This document shows, one piece after another, positions 1-6,385 of a stretch of DNA of 22,170 nucleotides; position 1 is the stretch's first letter; each line of letters starts with the position of its first letter. The stretch lies in contig CAAGLA010000048.1 of assembly GCA_900770655.1 (NCBI GenBank), positions 1-22,170 of the forward strand, read 5' to 3'. The stretch comes from Bacteroidaceae bacterium (GTDB lineage: Bacteria > Bacteroidota > Bacteroidia > Bacteroidales > Bacteroidaceae). The translations under genes and the position numbers were made by a program. Below the pieces are notes generated by a model. That model was not told the origin of the DNA. It was given only the letters and a program-made list of their open reading frames with translations, and made no database searches.

Positions 1-1
1 A

Positions 2-310
2 ATGAGCCGTCAGGCCGACCGTGAGGGTTATCCCGAAATAGCAGAGGCTTTCAAACGCTATGCTTGGGAAGAGGCTGAGCACGCTGCCAAGTTCGCAGAA
101 CTGTTGGGCGATGTTGTTTGGGATACAAAGACTAACCTCGACAAGAGAATGAACGCTGAATCGGGTGCTTGTGCCGACAAATACCGTATTGCAAAACGTG
201 CGAAAGAGTTGAACCTCGATGCCATTCACGACACGGTTCACGAAATGGCTAAGGACGAGGCCCGTCACGGCAAAGGCTTTGAAGGACTGTTCAACCGTTA
301 CTTCAAGTAA
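2..310 (+). CDS. Rubrerythrin-type diiron protein / NADH peroxidase, C-terminal part (5' end outside window)
   Basis: This is the C-terminal 102 codons of a ferritin-like four-helix diiron protein; the reading frame is open at the window edge, so the Met at base 2 is probably internal. Two ExxH iron-ligand motifs are visible: E24-H27 within an EEAEH stretch, and E86-H89 within DEARH. The context (AMSRQADREGY-like helix, then KDEARHGKGFEGLFNRYF at the end) resembles the rubrerythrin-like proteins annotated as NADH peroxidase in Bacteroidales. In that family a rubredoxin-like domain lies N-terminal; it would be upstream of the window and cannot be seen here. The known family role is reduction of hydrogen peroxide in the cytoplasm of anaerobes, using electrons passed from NAD(P)H through a rubredoxin or reductase. 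The gene is followed directly by a strong hairpin terminator. Family assignment is firm; the exact electron donor is inference. Confidence 0.85.
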   Translation: MSRQADREGYPEIAEAFKRYAWEEAEHAAKFAELLGDVVWDTKTNLDKRMNAESGACADKYRIAKRAKELNLDAIHDTVHEMAKDEARHGKGFEGLFNRYFK

Positions 311-319
311 CAGTAAATA

Positions 320-374
320 TTTAACAAGAGAGCCGGTTGCTTCATTGCAACCGGCTCTCTTGTTAAATGGTTTT
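320..374 (+). terminator. Strong bidirectional hairpin terminator
   Basis: The arms at 320-340 and 347-367 are perfect reverse complements (21 bp, GC-rich core GAGAGCCGGTTGC) around a 6-nt loop, TTCATT, followed by TGGTTTT. It starts 9 bases after the rubrerythrin stop and ends 7 bases before the stop of the convergent minus-strand gene at 375. It probably ends transcription from both sides, since on the minus strand the stem is followed by ATATTT. Confidence 0.85.
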
Positions 375-686
375 CTACAAGTATATAATATCTGTTGTTT
401 CGCTAACAAGAACCTCACTTTTCCAGCTCTCCCAAGAGGCGTATATAATTTCCAGTCCTCTATAGAATGCCGATACCTTAAGGCTCTCAACGTTTTCCCA
501 CTGAGGTTCGCCGTACTCGCTCGATGCTCCGCTAAGCAATAATCTGTGCGAAATGTAGTCGAGTCGGTAATATCCACCGCCAATACACGCTTCACCTGCT
601 CTCAGCAATTCGCAGTGGCGCTTAACGCTCCCTAAACGCAACTGCCCGTCTTTGGTTACTATGAATTTTGGTTGTGTGTTGTTCAT
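375..686 (-). CDS. Conserved-looking hypothetical protein, 103 aa
   Basis: I do not recognise a named domain. The chosen start (ATG, minus strand, at 686) gives a 103-aa soluble protein beginning MNNTQPKFIVTKDGQLRLG; an in-frame ATG at 728 would add 14 residues with no protein-like character. The product is rich in aromatic residues and glycine (a GGGYYRLDY stretch near residue 35, then HRLLLSG, EPQW, and a C-terminal IIYL). It has no signal peptide or transmembrane segment, which suggests a small beta-rich cytoplasmic protein. The reading frame is intact and closes 7 bases from the shared terminator. It lies downstream of ribH on the same strand, 142 bases away, and no TAnnTTTG promoter is visible in the gap, so it may be the last gene of the TPR-ribH unit. 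Function is unknown. I recall similar small hypothetical proteins in Bacteroidales but cannot verify that here. Confidence 0.7.
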   Translation of the reverse strand: MNNTQPKFIVTKDGQLRLGSVKRHCELLRAGEACIGGGYYRLDYISHRLLLSGASSEYGEPQWENVESLKVSAFYRGLEIIYASWESWKSEVLVSETTDIIYL

Positions 687-701
687 TTGATTTCTTCGGT
701 G

Positions 702-759
702 CTTCTCGCGACTATTTGCTGCCGGCATTGTCTATGTGCAGTGACATCATTTGTAATGC
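702..759 (-). repeat. Degenerate second copy of the ribH 3' end
   Basis: Read on the minus strand, this 58-base stretch aligns with 818-870, the last 13 codons of ribH plus 14 bases, at about 41 of 53 positions with one 5-base insertion. It can be read as KTALQMMSL, next to TALQMMALRQ in the real gene. The similarity starts abruptly, with a stop codon two codons upstream. It looks like a decayed partial duplication. Confidence 0.6.
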
Positions 760-795
760 TGTTTTTTACATTGACAACGCTCGCTTTTTGCGACC

Positions 796-826
796 CGCAC
801 GGTGTGACTTTGCCACACTTCGTGCG
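796..826 (-). other. Imperfect hairpin just after ribH
   Basis: CGCACG (796-801) pairs with CGTGCG (821-826), and GTGTG (802-806) with CACAC (814-818). The loop has 7 nt and there is a 2-nt bulge. It begins 3 bases after the ribH stop on the minus strand. There is no T-run after it in the direction of transcription, so it is more likely a 3'-end stabiliser or weak pause than a canonical terminator. Confidence 0.4.
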
Positions 827-870
827 ACTTATCGCTGCTCGCATTGTCTAAGTGCCATCATCTGCAAAGC
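818..870 (-). repeat. Parent copy of the ribH-tail repeat
   Basis: This 53-base stretch is the functional partner of the degenerate copy at 702-759. It contains the final ribH codons, the TAA stop and the first part of the downstream hairpin. The two copies are in direct orientation, offset by 116 bases. Confidence 0.6.
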
Positions 871-1323
871 AGTGATGGCACATTCATCGCCTTTGTTGCC
901 TAAACGGCCACCGCTGCGTTCTTGTGCCTGAAGCAGGTTGTTGGTGGTTATAAGACCGAATATTACCGGTGTGTCATACTCGACATTGAGCTTGGCAAGG
1001 CCTGCTGTGACACCTTCGCATATATAGTCGAAATGTGGGGTGTCTCCTCTTATCACACACCCAATGGCTATTACAGCATCGTAGTTGTTGCTTTTTACCA
1101 TTTGCGATGCTCCGTAGATTAACTCGAAGCTGCCGGGAACGCTTACAACGGTTATATCGTTCTCCTTAACTCCGTTGTCGAGCAGTGTCTTCACGGCACC
1201 GTCGCGCAGTGCGTGTGTAATCTCTTCGTTCCACTCGGCATATACAATGCCTACTTTGCGCCCTTTGCCACTTGCTGTGGTTGCGGGGTCATATTGCGAT
1301 AGGTTTTTTAATTCGGTTGCCAT
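829..1323 (-). CDS. ribH: 6,7-dimethyl-8-ribityllumazine synthase
   Basis: RibH condenses 5-amino-6-ribitylamino-uracil with 3,4-dihydroxy-2-butanone 4-phosphate to make lumazine, the penultimate step of riboflavin synthesis. The family usually forms a cytoplasmic 60-mer or pentamer. The 164-aa product has the expected length and the hallmark motifs in order: a substrate-binding AEWNEEIT near residue 29, VPGSFEL near 62, GCVIRGDTPHFDYI near 87 with the catalytic-region His, and GNKGDE near 142 for phosphate binding. The start (MATELKNLSQYD) matches the usual N-terminus of Bacteroidales RibH. It lies downstream of the TPR gene, separated by a 78-base spacer with a hairpin. No FMN riboswitch-like leader or separate promoter was seen, and other rib genes are not in the window. 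Its last 13 codons are partly duplicated downstream. Confidence 0.96.
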   Translation of the reverse strand: MATELKNLSQYDPATTASGKGRKVGIVYAEWNEEITHALRDGAVKTLLDNGVKENDITVVSVPGSFELIYGASQMVKSNNYDAVIAIGCVIRGDTPHFDYICEGVTAGLAKLNVEYDTPVIFGLITTNNLLQAQERSGGRLGNKGDECAITALQMMALRQCEQR

Positions 1324-1346
1324 AGTTTACTTTTTTTTGTTACAAT

Positions 1347-1386
1347 AAAAGGCGGTTTGCCTTTTGGGACATACCGCCTTTTTCTA
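1347..1386 (-). terminator. Hairpin between the TPR gene and ribH
   Basis: AAAAGGCGGT (1347-1356) and ACCGCCTTTT (1373-1382) form a 10-bp stem around a 16-nt loop. On the minus strand the stem ends CCGCCTTTTATTG, giving a short U-tract, 19 bases after the TPR stop. Because ribH starts 24 bases further on without a visible promoter, it may be a partial terminator or attenuator, or a 3'-end processing site, rather than a full stop. Confidence 0.5.
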
Positions 1387-1401
1387 TTCCCACGGTGGGG
1401 A

Positions 1402-2067
1402 TTATTTCATTGAGTTAAGCTTAATTTCTGCTTGCTCTGCAACAGGTGTGTTGGGGTACTCCTGCTTAATCTTTGCATATAGCTCAACAGCTTCTGCTTT
1501 CTTGCCCTGCTCTACGTACATTGCTGCAACGTCGAACCAGCAGTATGGTGTTACTGCGGGGTTGTTTGCCTCCTCTGCTGCTTCGAGAAGAAGTGAGATT
1601 GCCTTCTCGTAGTTGTTCTTGTGAGAATAGCAGTTGCCAAGAGCGTGCTTCATTTGTGGAGCGATAATCTGGTCTTCTCCGTTGTATGCCTCAAGGTGTT
1701 TGATAGCCTCGTCGTAGTTGCCCAGCTGTGCATAGCATATACCTGCGTAAGCCTCTGCAATGTTGGCAGCATCAGTTCCGCTGTTTTTCTCGATAAAAGC
1801 AAGGAAGCCGAGGTGTGTGCCGTCGCCGTTGAGGGCGGTTTCAAAGTCGCCGTTGTTGAAACTTTCCTGTGCATAGAATATTGTTTCCTGTGCAGCGTTC
1901 TCTTTTGGTTCACTTACAAAGGTAGAGTATGCCAAGAATCCAAGTACACAAACTACAATAGCTATAATAGCTACAATAATCACTACCTTGTACTTTATGA
2001 CAAAAGCCTCGGATTTACCAAGAACTTCATCGGCAAGAATAGGGGTTTCTTTCTCTTTTTTGCTCAT
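1402..2067 (-). CDS. Membrane-anchored tetratricopeptide-repeat protein
   Basis: The 221-aa product has a short charged, lysine-rich N-terminus and then one hydrophobic segment at about residues 26-48 (VVIIVAIIAIVVCVLGFLAY), predicting an N-in inner-membrane anchor. The rest is a periplasmic alpha-solenoid of TPR-like units, for example AEAYAGICYAQLGNYDEAI, then MKHALGNCYSHKNNYEKAI, and a last unit with AAMYVEQGKKAEAVELYAKI. The layout resembles the YfgM-like TPR proteins of Bacteroidetes, which are thought to act as protein-interaction scaffolds near the secretion or cell-envelope machinery; that role is inference. It is the first gene of the minus-strand run and is divergent from recF across a 269-base spacer. 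A TPR gene beside ribH and recF is, from memory, a recurrent arrangement in Bacteroidales. Confidence 0.88.
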   Translation of the reverse strand: MSKKEKETPILADEVLGKSEAFVIKYKVVIIVAIIAIVVCVLGFLAYSTFVSEPKENAAQETIFYAQESFNNGDFETALNGDGTHLGFLAFIEKNSGTDAANIAEAYAGICYAQLGNYDEAIKHLEAYNGEDQIIAPQMKHALGNCYSHKNNYEKAISLLLEAAEEANNPAVTPYCWFDVAAMYVEQGKKAEAVELYAKIKQEYPNTPVAEQAEIKLNSMK

Positions 2068-2135
2068 AGTTATATTGTTTTGTTATTTGCTTGTGTGTTT
2101 TTGTGCATAACTACGGGGTTCATTTCTAATTGCCC

Positions 2136-2167
2136 GAAATTTACACCTTTATATCAGGGTGCAAAAA
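2136..2167 (-). promoter_or_regulatory. Candidate sigma-ABfr promoter for the TPR-ribH run
   Basis: On the minus strand TAAATTTC (2136-2143) matches the -7 consensus TAnnTTTG at all but the last fixed base. It is preceded by TTTTTG (2162-2167) with an 18-base spacer, close to the usual -33 TTTG spacing. This would give a leader of about 60 bases before the TPR start. It is a weak, sequence-only call. Confidence 0.4.
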
Positions 2168-2244
2168 TAATCAAAATCTTCTTAGCTGAAAAATAATATT
2201 GCTTTTTTTTGCTTTGCGGTAGATTATTCTTTCATTTTTATGGG

Positions 2245-2252
2245 TATATTTG
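2245..2252 (+). promoter_or_regulatory. Candidate -7 element (TATATTTG) for recF
   Basis: TATATTTG is a perfect TAnnTTTG match in an AT-rich stretch, 84 bases before the recF ATG. No clear -33 TTTG lies at the proper distance. The predicted leader contains an unusual GC-rich block at 2264-2310. Confidence 0.5.
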
Positions 2253-2336
2253 CAAAGTAAAATTGCAGGCGCCGGGGGGCTGTGCCGTTTTCTGCAGCAT
2301 CCCTCCCTTTTTGCTTTCGATAATTATTGCATTGAA

Positions 2337-3449
2337 ATGAAGATAGACTGTATAACCTTGCTGAATTATAAGAATTTACCCGATGTAGACATTGCTCTTT
2401 CGGGTAAAATAAACTGTTTTATAGGCAGCAACGGTATGGGAAAGACCAATCTGCTCGATGCTATATATTACCTTTCGTTCTGCAAGAGCGCGGTGAATAC
2501 ATCGGACTCCTCCAATATTCTTCACGGTGCCCCTTTTTTTATGATAAAGGGCCTTTATCTTAGCGACAGCGGTGCTTGTGACGAAATTTCCTGTGGAATA
2601 AAACGTGGGGAAAAAAAGCAGTTCAAACGCAACGGTAAGCTATACGACCGATTGTCGGAGCACATAGGCTCTGTGCCGCTTGTAATAGTGTCGCCGGCCG
2701 ATACAGAACTTATTGCCGGTGGCAGTGAGGAACGCCGCCGTTTTATGGATGTTGTAATATCTCAGTACGACAAGGAGTATCTTGGTGCTCTCATACGTTA
2801 CAACAGGGCTATGCAGCAACGTAACGTTATGTTGCGCAATGATGTCTTGCCCGATGCCGAAATGATGTCGCTCCTCGAAGATATGATGTCTGTTGAGGCA
2901 CTGCGCATTTATGAGGCACGCAACAATTTCGTAAATGAACTTGTACCTATATTCTCTTCGTTCCACAGCAACATCACAGGGGTCGAGGAGAAGGTGACGC
3001 TGAGCTATCGTTCGCATCTCTCAGCCGGGGAGTTAAGCCCTATCTTGAAAGCTTCGCGCGACGACGACCGCCGCTACGGATATACGTCGAAAGGTACGCA
3101 CCGCGACGAACTTGTTATGCAACTTAACGGCTATCCGCTTAAGAAAGAGGGTTCGCAGGGGCAGAACAAGAGCTATCTGGTGGCTTTAAAGCTGGCTCAG
3201 TTCAACTTTCTGCGCAACAAGGGCGGGGAAACTCCTTTGCTGCTTCTCGACGATATATTCGACAAACTAGACAGCAACAGGGTAGAAAGAATTGTGAATC
3301 TGGTGTCGGGCGACGACTTCGGGCAGATATTCATTACCGATGTGAACCGCGAACATATAGACAGCATACTCGAAAAGGTTACCGGCGACTTTAAACTGTT
3401 CAATGTTGAGGCCGGATGCGTGGAACTTGTAAAAGAGAGAACGAGATGA
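2337..3449 (+). CDS. recF: DNA replication and repair protein RecF
   Basis: RecF is an ABC-type SMC-like ATPase that, with RecO and RecR, helps load RecA at gaps in single-stranded DNA at stalled forks. The 370-aa product has the expected length and motifs: Walker A GSNGMGKT at residues 30-37, a signature-like SQGQNKSYL at about 273-281, and Walker B LLLLDDIFDKLD with D305/D306. The ATG at 2337 is chosen because MKIDCITLLNYKN aligns with the normal RecF start. The frame stays open 29 codons upstream to a TTG that lies inside the probable promoter, so that extension is rejected. The stop overlaps the next start as ATGA, so translation is likely coupled to the DciA-like gene. It is not next to dnaA or dnaN, in contrast to many Firmicutes and Proteobacteria. 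Confidence 0.96.
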   Translation: MKIDCITLLNYKNLPDVDIALSGKINCFIGSNGMGKTNLLDAIYYLSFCKSAVNTSDSSNILHGAPFFMIKGLYLSDSGACDEISCGIKRGEKKQFKRNGKLYDRLSEHIGSVPLVIVSPADTELIAGGSEERRRFMDVVISQYDKEYLGALIRYNRAMQQRNVMLRNDVLPDAEMMSLLEDMMSVEALRIYEARNNFVNELVPIFSSFHSNITGVEEKVTLSYRSHLSAGELSPILKASRDDDRRYGYTSKGTHRDELVMQLNGYPLKKEGSQGQNKSYLVALKLAQFNFLRNKGGETPLLLLDDIFDKLDSNRVERIVNLVSGDDFGQIFITDVNREHIDSILEKVTGDFKLFNVEAGCVELVKERTR

Positions 3450-3736
3450 AGAGGGGGGAAATAAAATCAATATCGGAGCTTGTGCGCCGCACCTGCAGGG
3501 AAGAGGGTATAGAGACACCGCTCAACGAGTATCGCCTGATAGCGGCGTGGAACAAGGTGCTTGGTCCTTCTGTGCAGGCTTTTACAAAAGATTTGCGCAT
3601 ATACAATCAGAAACTTTATGTATCGGTTACCTCGTCGGTGCTGCGTCAGGAACTGCTTATGAACCGCAAGGCTCTTGTATACAAGCTAAACGAGTATGTG
3701 AAGGCTCAGGTAATAACAGATATCGTTTTCCGTTGA
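3446..3736 (+). CDS. DUF721 family protein (DciA-like)
   Basis: This 96-aa protein begins at an ATG that overlaps the recF stop by 4 bases (ATGA). It has the DUF721 pattern: an N-terminal basic helix (MKRGEIKSISELVRR), then an AAWNKVLGPSVQAFTKDLRIYNQKLYV block in which the conserved W starts a KH-like fold, then SSVLRQELLMNRKALVYKLNEYV. The family includes DciA, the helicase operator or loader that handles the replicative helicase DnaB in bacteria lacking DnaC or DnaI. Proteins this short carry only the core domain. Coupling to recF fits a replication or repair role, but helicase loading by this particular protein is inference. An upstream in-frame ATG at 3416 would lie within recF and add ten non-conserved residues, so it was not chosen. 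Confidence 0.88.
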   Translation: MKRGEIKSISELVRRTCREEGIETPLNEYRLIAAWNKVLGPSVQAFTKDLRIYNQKLYVSVTSSVLRQELLMNRKALVYKLNEYVKAQVITDIVFR

Positions 3737-3784
3737 TACTATGAACTTATTCAATAAATTTATGGTTATCATTGAATAATAGAG

Positions 3785-3792
3785 TATTTTTG
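3785..3792 (+). promoter_or_regulatory. Candidate -7 element (TATTTTTG) for the six-gene operon
   Basis: TATTTTTG fits TAnnTTTG exactly and lies 51 bases before the nucleoside permease start, in the 107-base gap after the DUF721 gene. The -33 region (about 3757-3764, ATTTATGG) is only weakly similar to TTTG. No terminator hairpin is obvious between 3737 and 3784, so read-through from recF is possible. Confidence 0.45.
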
Positions 3793-3843
3793 CTTGTGGA
3801 ACGAATGGCGCATTTAAGGATAGACAATTAAAAACAGAGTAAT

Positions 3844-5100
3844 ATGCAGAATTCTAACATTAAAACAAGGCTTGTAATCCTAAGTTTTCTACAGTTTGCC
3901 ATTTGGGGTGCATATCTGACCTCAATGGGTCGTTATCTTGGCAGCGTTGGTATGGGCAGCAATATCGGCTGGTTCTACTCGGTGCAGGGTATAGTGTCAA
4001 TATTTATGCCGGCTCTAATGGGTATAGTTGCCGACCGTTGGGTGCCGGCACAGCGTGTTCTTGCCTTCTGCCACGCGGTTGCTGCTGTATTTATGGGCAT
4101 TACCGGTTACATTGGTATGACAAAAGGTTCATTGGTTGAGTTCGGTGACCTCTTCTGGACCTACACAGTATCAGTAGCGTTCTATATGCCAACTCTTGCA
4201 CTTTCAAACTCTGTGTCGTACACAGCGCTTAACAAGGCCGGTCTCGACACGGTAAAGGCTTTCCCGCCTATACGTGTCTTTGGAACTGTGGGCTTTATTG
4301 TTTCTATGCTCATTGTCGATTTCACCGGCTTTCAGAATAACTATAACCAGTTCTTTACTTCGGCACTATGGGGCGCTGTTATAGCATTGTATTCACTTAC
4401 TCTGCCTAATTGCCCTGTCAACAAAGGCGGTGAGAAGAAATCTCTTGTATCGTCTCTTGGCCTCGATGCCTTCAAACTGTTCAACCAGCGCAGAATGGCA
4501 ATGTTCTTTATATTCTCAATGCTGCTTGGTGCTGCCCTGCAGGTATCGAACGGCTATGCAAATACCTTCATCAACGGTTTTGGAGCAATAGAGGAATATG
4601 CCGGCACCTTTGCTGTAGAGCATACCAATATGCTCATATCGCTTTCACAAATTTCCGAGACTCTCTGTATTCTGCTGATACCTTTCTTCCTTAAGAAATT
4701 CGGAATAAAGAGGGTTATGCTCATTGCTATGCTCGGCTGGGTATTCCGTTTCGGTTTCTTTGCTGTGGGCGACCCCGGTATGCCGGGCGTTCTGCTCTTT
4801 GTATTGTCAATGATTGTTTATGGTGTCGCTTTTGACTTTTTCAATATATCGGGTTCTCTGTTTGTTGACAACGAGGTTCCCGAAGGTATGCGCTCCAGTG
4901 CGCAGGGCTTGTTTATGTTAATGACAAACGGTCTTGGAGCATCTATAGGTGTCATTGCCGCACAGGAGGTCGTGAACCACTTCACAGCAAACCAAACAAA
5001 CTTTGCAGGCTGGACAACGGCTTGGTACATTTTTGCCGGTTATGCTCTTGTAATAGCAATACTTTTTGCTTTGATATTCAGAGAAAAAAAGGCTGAGTGA
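3844..5100 (+). CDS. MFS nucleoside permease (NupG-like, nucleoside:H+ symporter family)
   Basis: The 418-aa polytopic membrane protein has about 12 hydrophobic segments, the first at about 10-28 (LVILSFLQFAIWGAYLTSM) and others at about 42-62, 71-92, 104-124 and 142-160. The N-terminus with the FAIWGAY motif, the ADRW loop at 63-66 and PPIRVFGTVGFI at 141-152 are typical of the nucleoside:H+ symporter (NupG/XapB) branch of the major facilitator superfamily. Expected role: proton-driven import of nucleosides across the inner membrane for salvage. It starts the six-gene stop-start chain; its TGA overlaps the next ATG as TGATG. The family assignment is confident; the exact substrate is not visible. 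Hpt and Adk nearby would use salvaged purines, but they are on a separate transcript. Confidence 0.9.
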   Translation: MQNSNIKTRLVILSFLQFAIWGAYLTSMGRYLGSVGMGSNIGWFYSVQGIVSIFMPALMGIVADRWVPAQRVLAFCHAVAAVFMGITGYIGMTKGSLVEFGDLFWTYTVSVAFYMPTLALSNSVSYTALNKAGLDTVKAFPPIRVFGTVGFIVSMLIVDFTGFQNNYNQFFTSALWGAVIALYSLTLPNCPVNKGGEKKSLVSSLGLDAFKLFNQRRMAMFFIFSMLLGAALQVSNGYANTFINGFGAIEEYAGTFAVEHTNMLISLSQISETLCILLIPFFLKKFGIKRVMLIAMLGWVFRFGFFAVGDPGMPGVLLFVLSMIVYGVAFDFFNISGSLFVDNEVPEGMRSSAQGLFMLMTNGLGASIGVIAAQEVVNHFTANQTNFAGWTTAWYIFAGYALVIAILFALIFREKKAE

Positions 5101-5684
5101 TGGTAGAACTTGTTGTTGCCGATATGATGTCAAAGGTCTCCGACCAACGGGCACACGTGCTTCTGTTGCAGGAGAAGGAGGGCTTGCGCAAGATAATAGT
5201 AGCCTTAGGGCTCATAGAGGCACAGGCCATAGCCTTTGCTATGCGAAGAATTGCTACAGAGAGGCCGCTTGTCCACGACCTTCTATGTACTATGGCGACA
5301 ACCTTTGGGGCCGAACTCAAATATGTATTCATTAACAAGATAAGCGACGGAACATTTCATTCCCAGCTCTGTTATGAACAGGGGGTGGCGGTGCGAAATA
5401 TCGACTCCCGTACAAGTGATGCAATAGCCATTGCTCTGCGTGTAGGTGTGCCAATATATATTGACGATGAACTCCTGAACCGAATGTGCATACACGATGA
5501 ACGCAACGGTGCCATATCTATCCCCATAACCGCCGCCGACGAAGAGACATTGCGTGTGGCTATGGAGAATGCGGTAAAGGCCGAAAACTATGAATTGGCA
5601 ATGAAACTTAAGGAGGAGATAGATTCACGGCAGAAGGTACACTTGGCTGCCGGTGAGGAACAAAATAAAACAGAGGAACAGTAA
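5100..5684 (+). CDS. Bifunctional nuclease family protein (DUF151 plus UVR motif)
   Basis: The 194-aa protein has an N-terminal DUF151 domain with LIEAQAIAFAM (about 38-48), ERPLVHDLL (about 54-62), DGTFHSQL (83-90) and IDSRTSDAIAIALR (101-114). A C-terminal UVR-like helix pair follows at about 153-178 (AMENAVKAENYELAMKLKEEID), the motif used by UvrB and UvrC for mutual contact. Plant members are described as having DNase and RNase activity; the bacterial role is poorly defined. The ATG at 5100 shares its A with the permease TGA; a GTG at 5097 would add one residue. The next stop-start overlap (TAATG) couples it to rsmE. Nucleic-acid processing is likely, but the substrate is unknown. Confidence 0.88.
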   Translation: MVELVVADMMSKVSDQRAHVLLLQEKEGLRKIIVALGLIEAQAIAFAMRRIATERPLVHDLLCTMATTFGAELKYVFINKISDGTFHSQLCYEQGVAVRNIDSRTSDAIAIALRVGVPIYIDDELLNRMCIHDERNGAISIPITAADEETLRVAMENAVKAENYELAMKLKEEIDSRQKVHLAAGEEQNKTEEQ

Positions 5685-6385
5685 TGTCACTATTTTACGT
5701 ACCCGATATAGCGGGCTCTTGGGAACTCACTCAGGAAGAGGCTGCTCACGCAATACGTGTCTTGCGCTTGCAGGTGGGCGATAAATTGGATATAACCGAT
5801 GGCGCAGGCTCTCTATACCCGACCAGCGTGGCTTCAATACAGGGAAAGCATTGTTATGTAGAGCCCGTTGAGGCTGTGCGCGTACCTAAGAATTGGAACG
5901 GTATGCTTCACATAGCCATTGCGCCTACTAAAAATATGGACCGCATAGAGTGGTTTGCAGAAAAGGCAACAGAAATAGGGCTCGATGCGCTCACTTTCCT
6001 GAACTGCCGTTTTTCGGAGCGTAAGGTTGTAAAGCCCGAGCGTGTGGAGCGTATAGTTGTTTCGGCTATGAAACAGTCGCTGAAATACAGCAAGCCGGTG
6101 GTTGGTGATATGGTCGATTTCAAAAGATTTATTGCTGCAGAACGCAAGGGTGCCAAGTTTATAGCCCATTGTTACGACAGTGAAAGGGTGTTGCTTAAAG
6201 ATATACTTGTGCCGGGTGAAGATGCAACTGTGCTCATAGGTCCCGAAGGAGACTTCAGCCCCGAAGAGGTTGAACTTGCAATAAAGGCCGGCTACAGGCC
6301 TGTGAGCCTCGGCAGTTCGCGCCTTAGAACGGAAACAGCGGCTCTTGTGGCCTGCCATACATTTATTTTGAAGAACGAGAATTAA
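5684..6385 (+). CDS. rsmE: 16S rRNA (uracil-1498-N3)-methyltransferase
   Basis: RsmE uses S-adenosylmethionine to methylate N3 of U1498 in helix 44 of the small subunit rRNA, at the decoding site. The 233-aa product has the normal length: an N-terminal PUA-like RNA-binding part (about 1-65, with HAIRVLRLQVGD), then a SPOUT-class knotted methyltransferase domain. Diagnostic motifs are APTKNMDRIEWFAEKATEIG at 80-99, the SAM-loop IGPEGDFS at 185-192 and LGSSRLRTETAAL at 209-221. Its ATG overlaps the upstream TAA as TAATG, and the same junction is used downstream with truA, so two RNA-modification enzymes are translated back to back. Confidence 0.95.
   Translation: MSLFYVPDIAGSWELTQEEAAHAIRVLRLQVGDKLDITDGAGSLYPTSVASIQGKHCYVEPVEAVRVPKNWNGMLHIAIAPTKNMDRIEWFAEKATEIGLDALTFLNCRFSERKVVKPERVERIVVSAMKQSLKYSKPVVGDMVDFKRFIAAERKGAKFIAHCYDSERVLLKDILVPGEDATVLIGPEGDFSPEEVELAIKAGYRPVSLGSSRLRTETAALVACHTFILKNEN

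Noticed and set aside
1621..2196. 191-codon plus-strand open frame opposite the TPR gene
   Set aside because: Antisense to a clear TPR protein; its hydrophobic, Cys-rich and Tyr/Asn-rich stretches come from the complementary strand.
2250..2336. 29-codon in-frame extension of recF to a TTG
   Set aside because: The TTG lies inside the predicted -7 box, and RecF homology starts at the ATG at 2337.
5834..6358. 174-codon minus-strand open frame across rsmE
   Set aside because: Antisense shadow of rsmE, whose motifs are complete.
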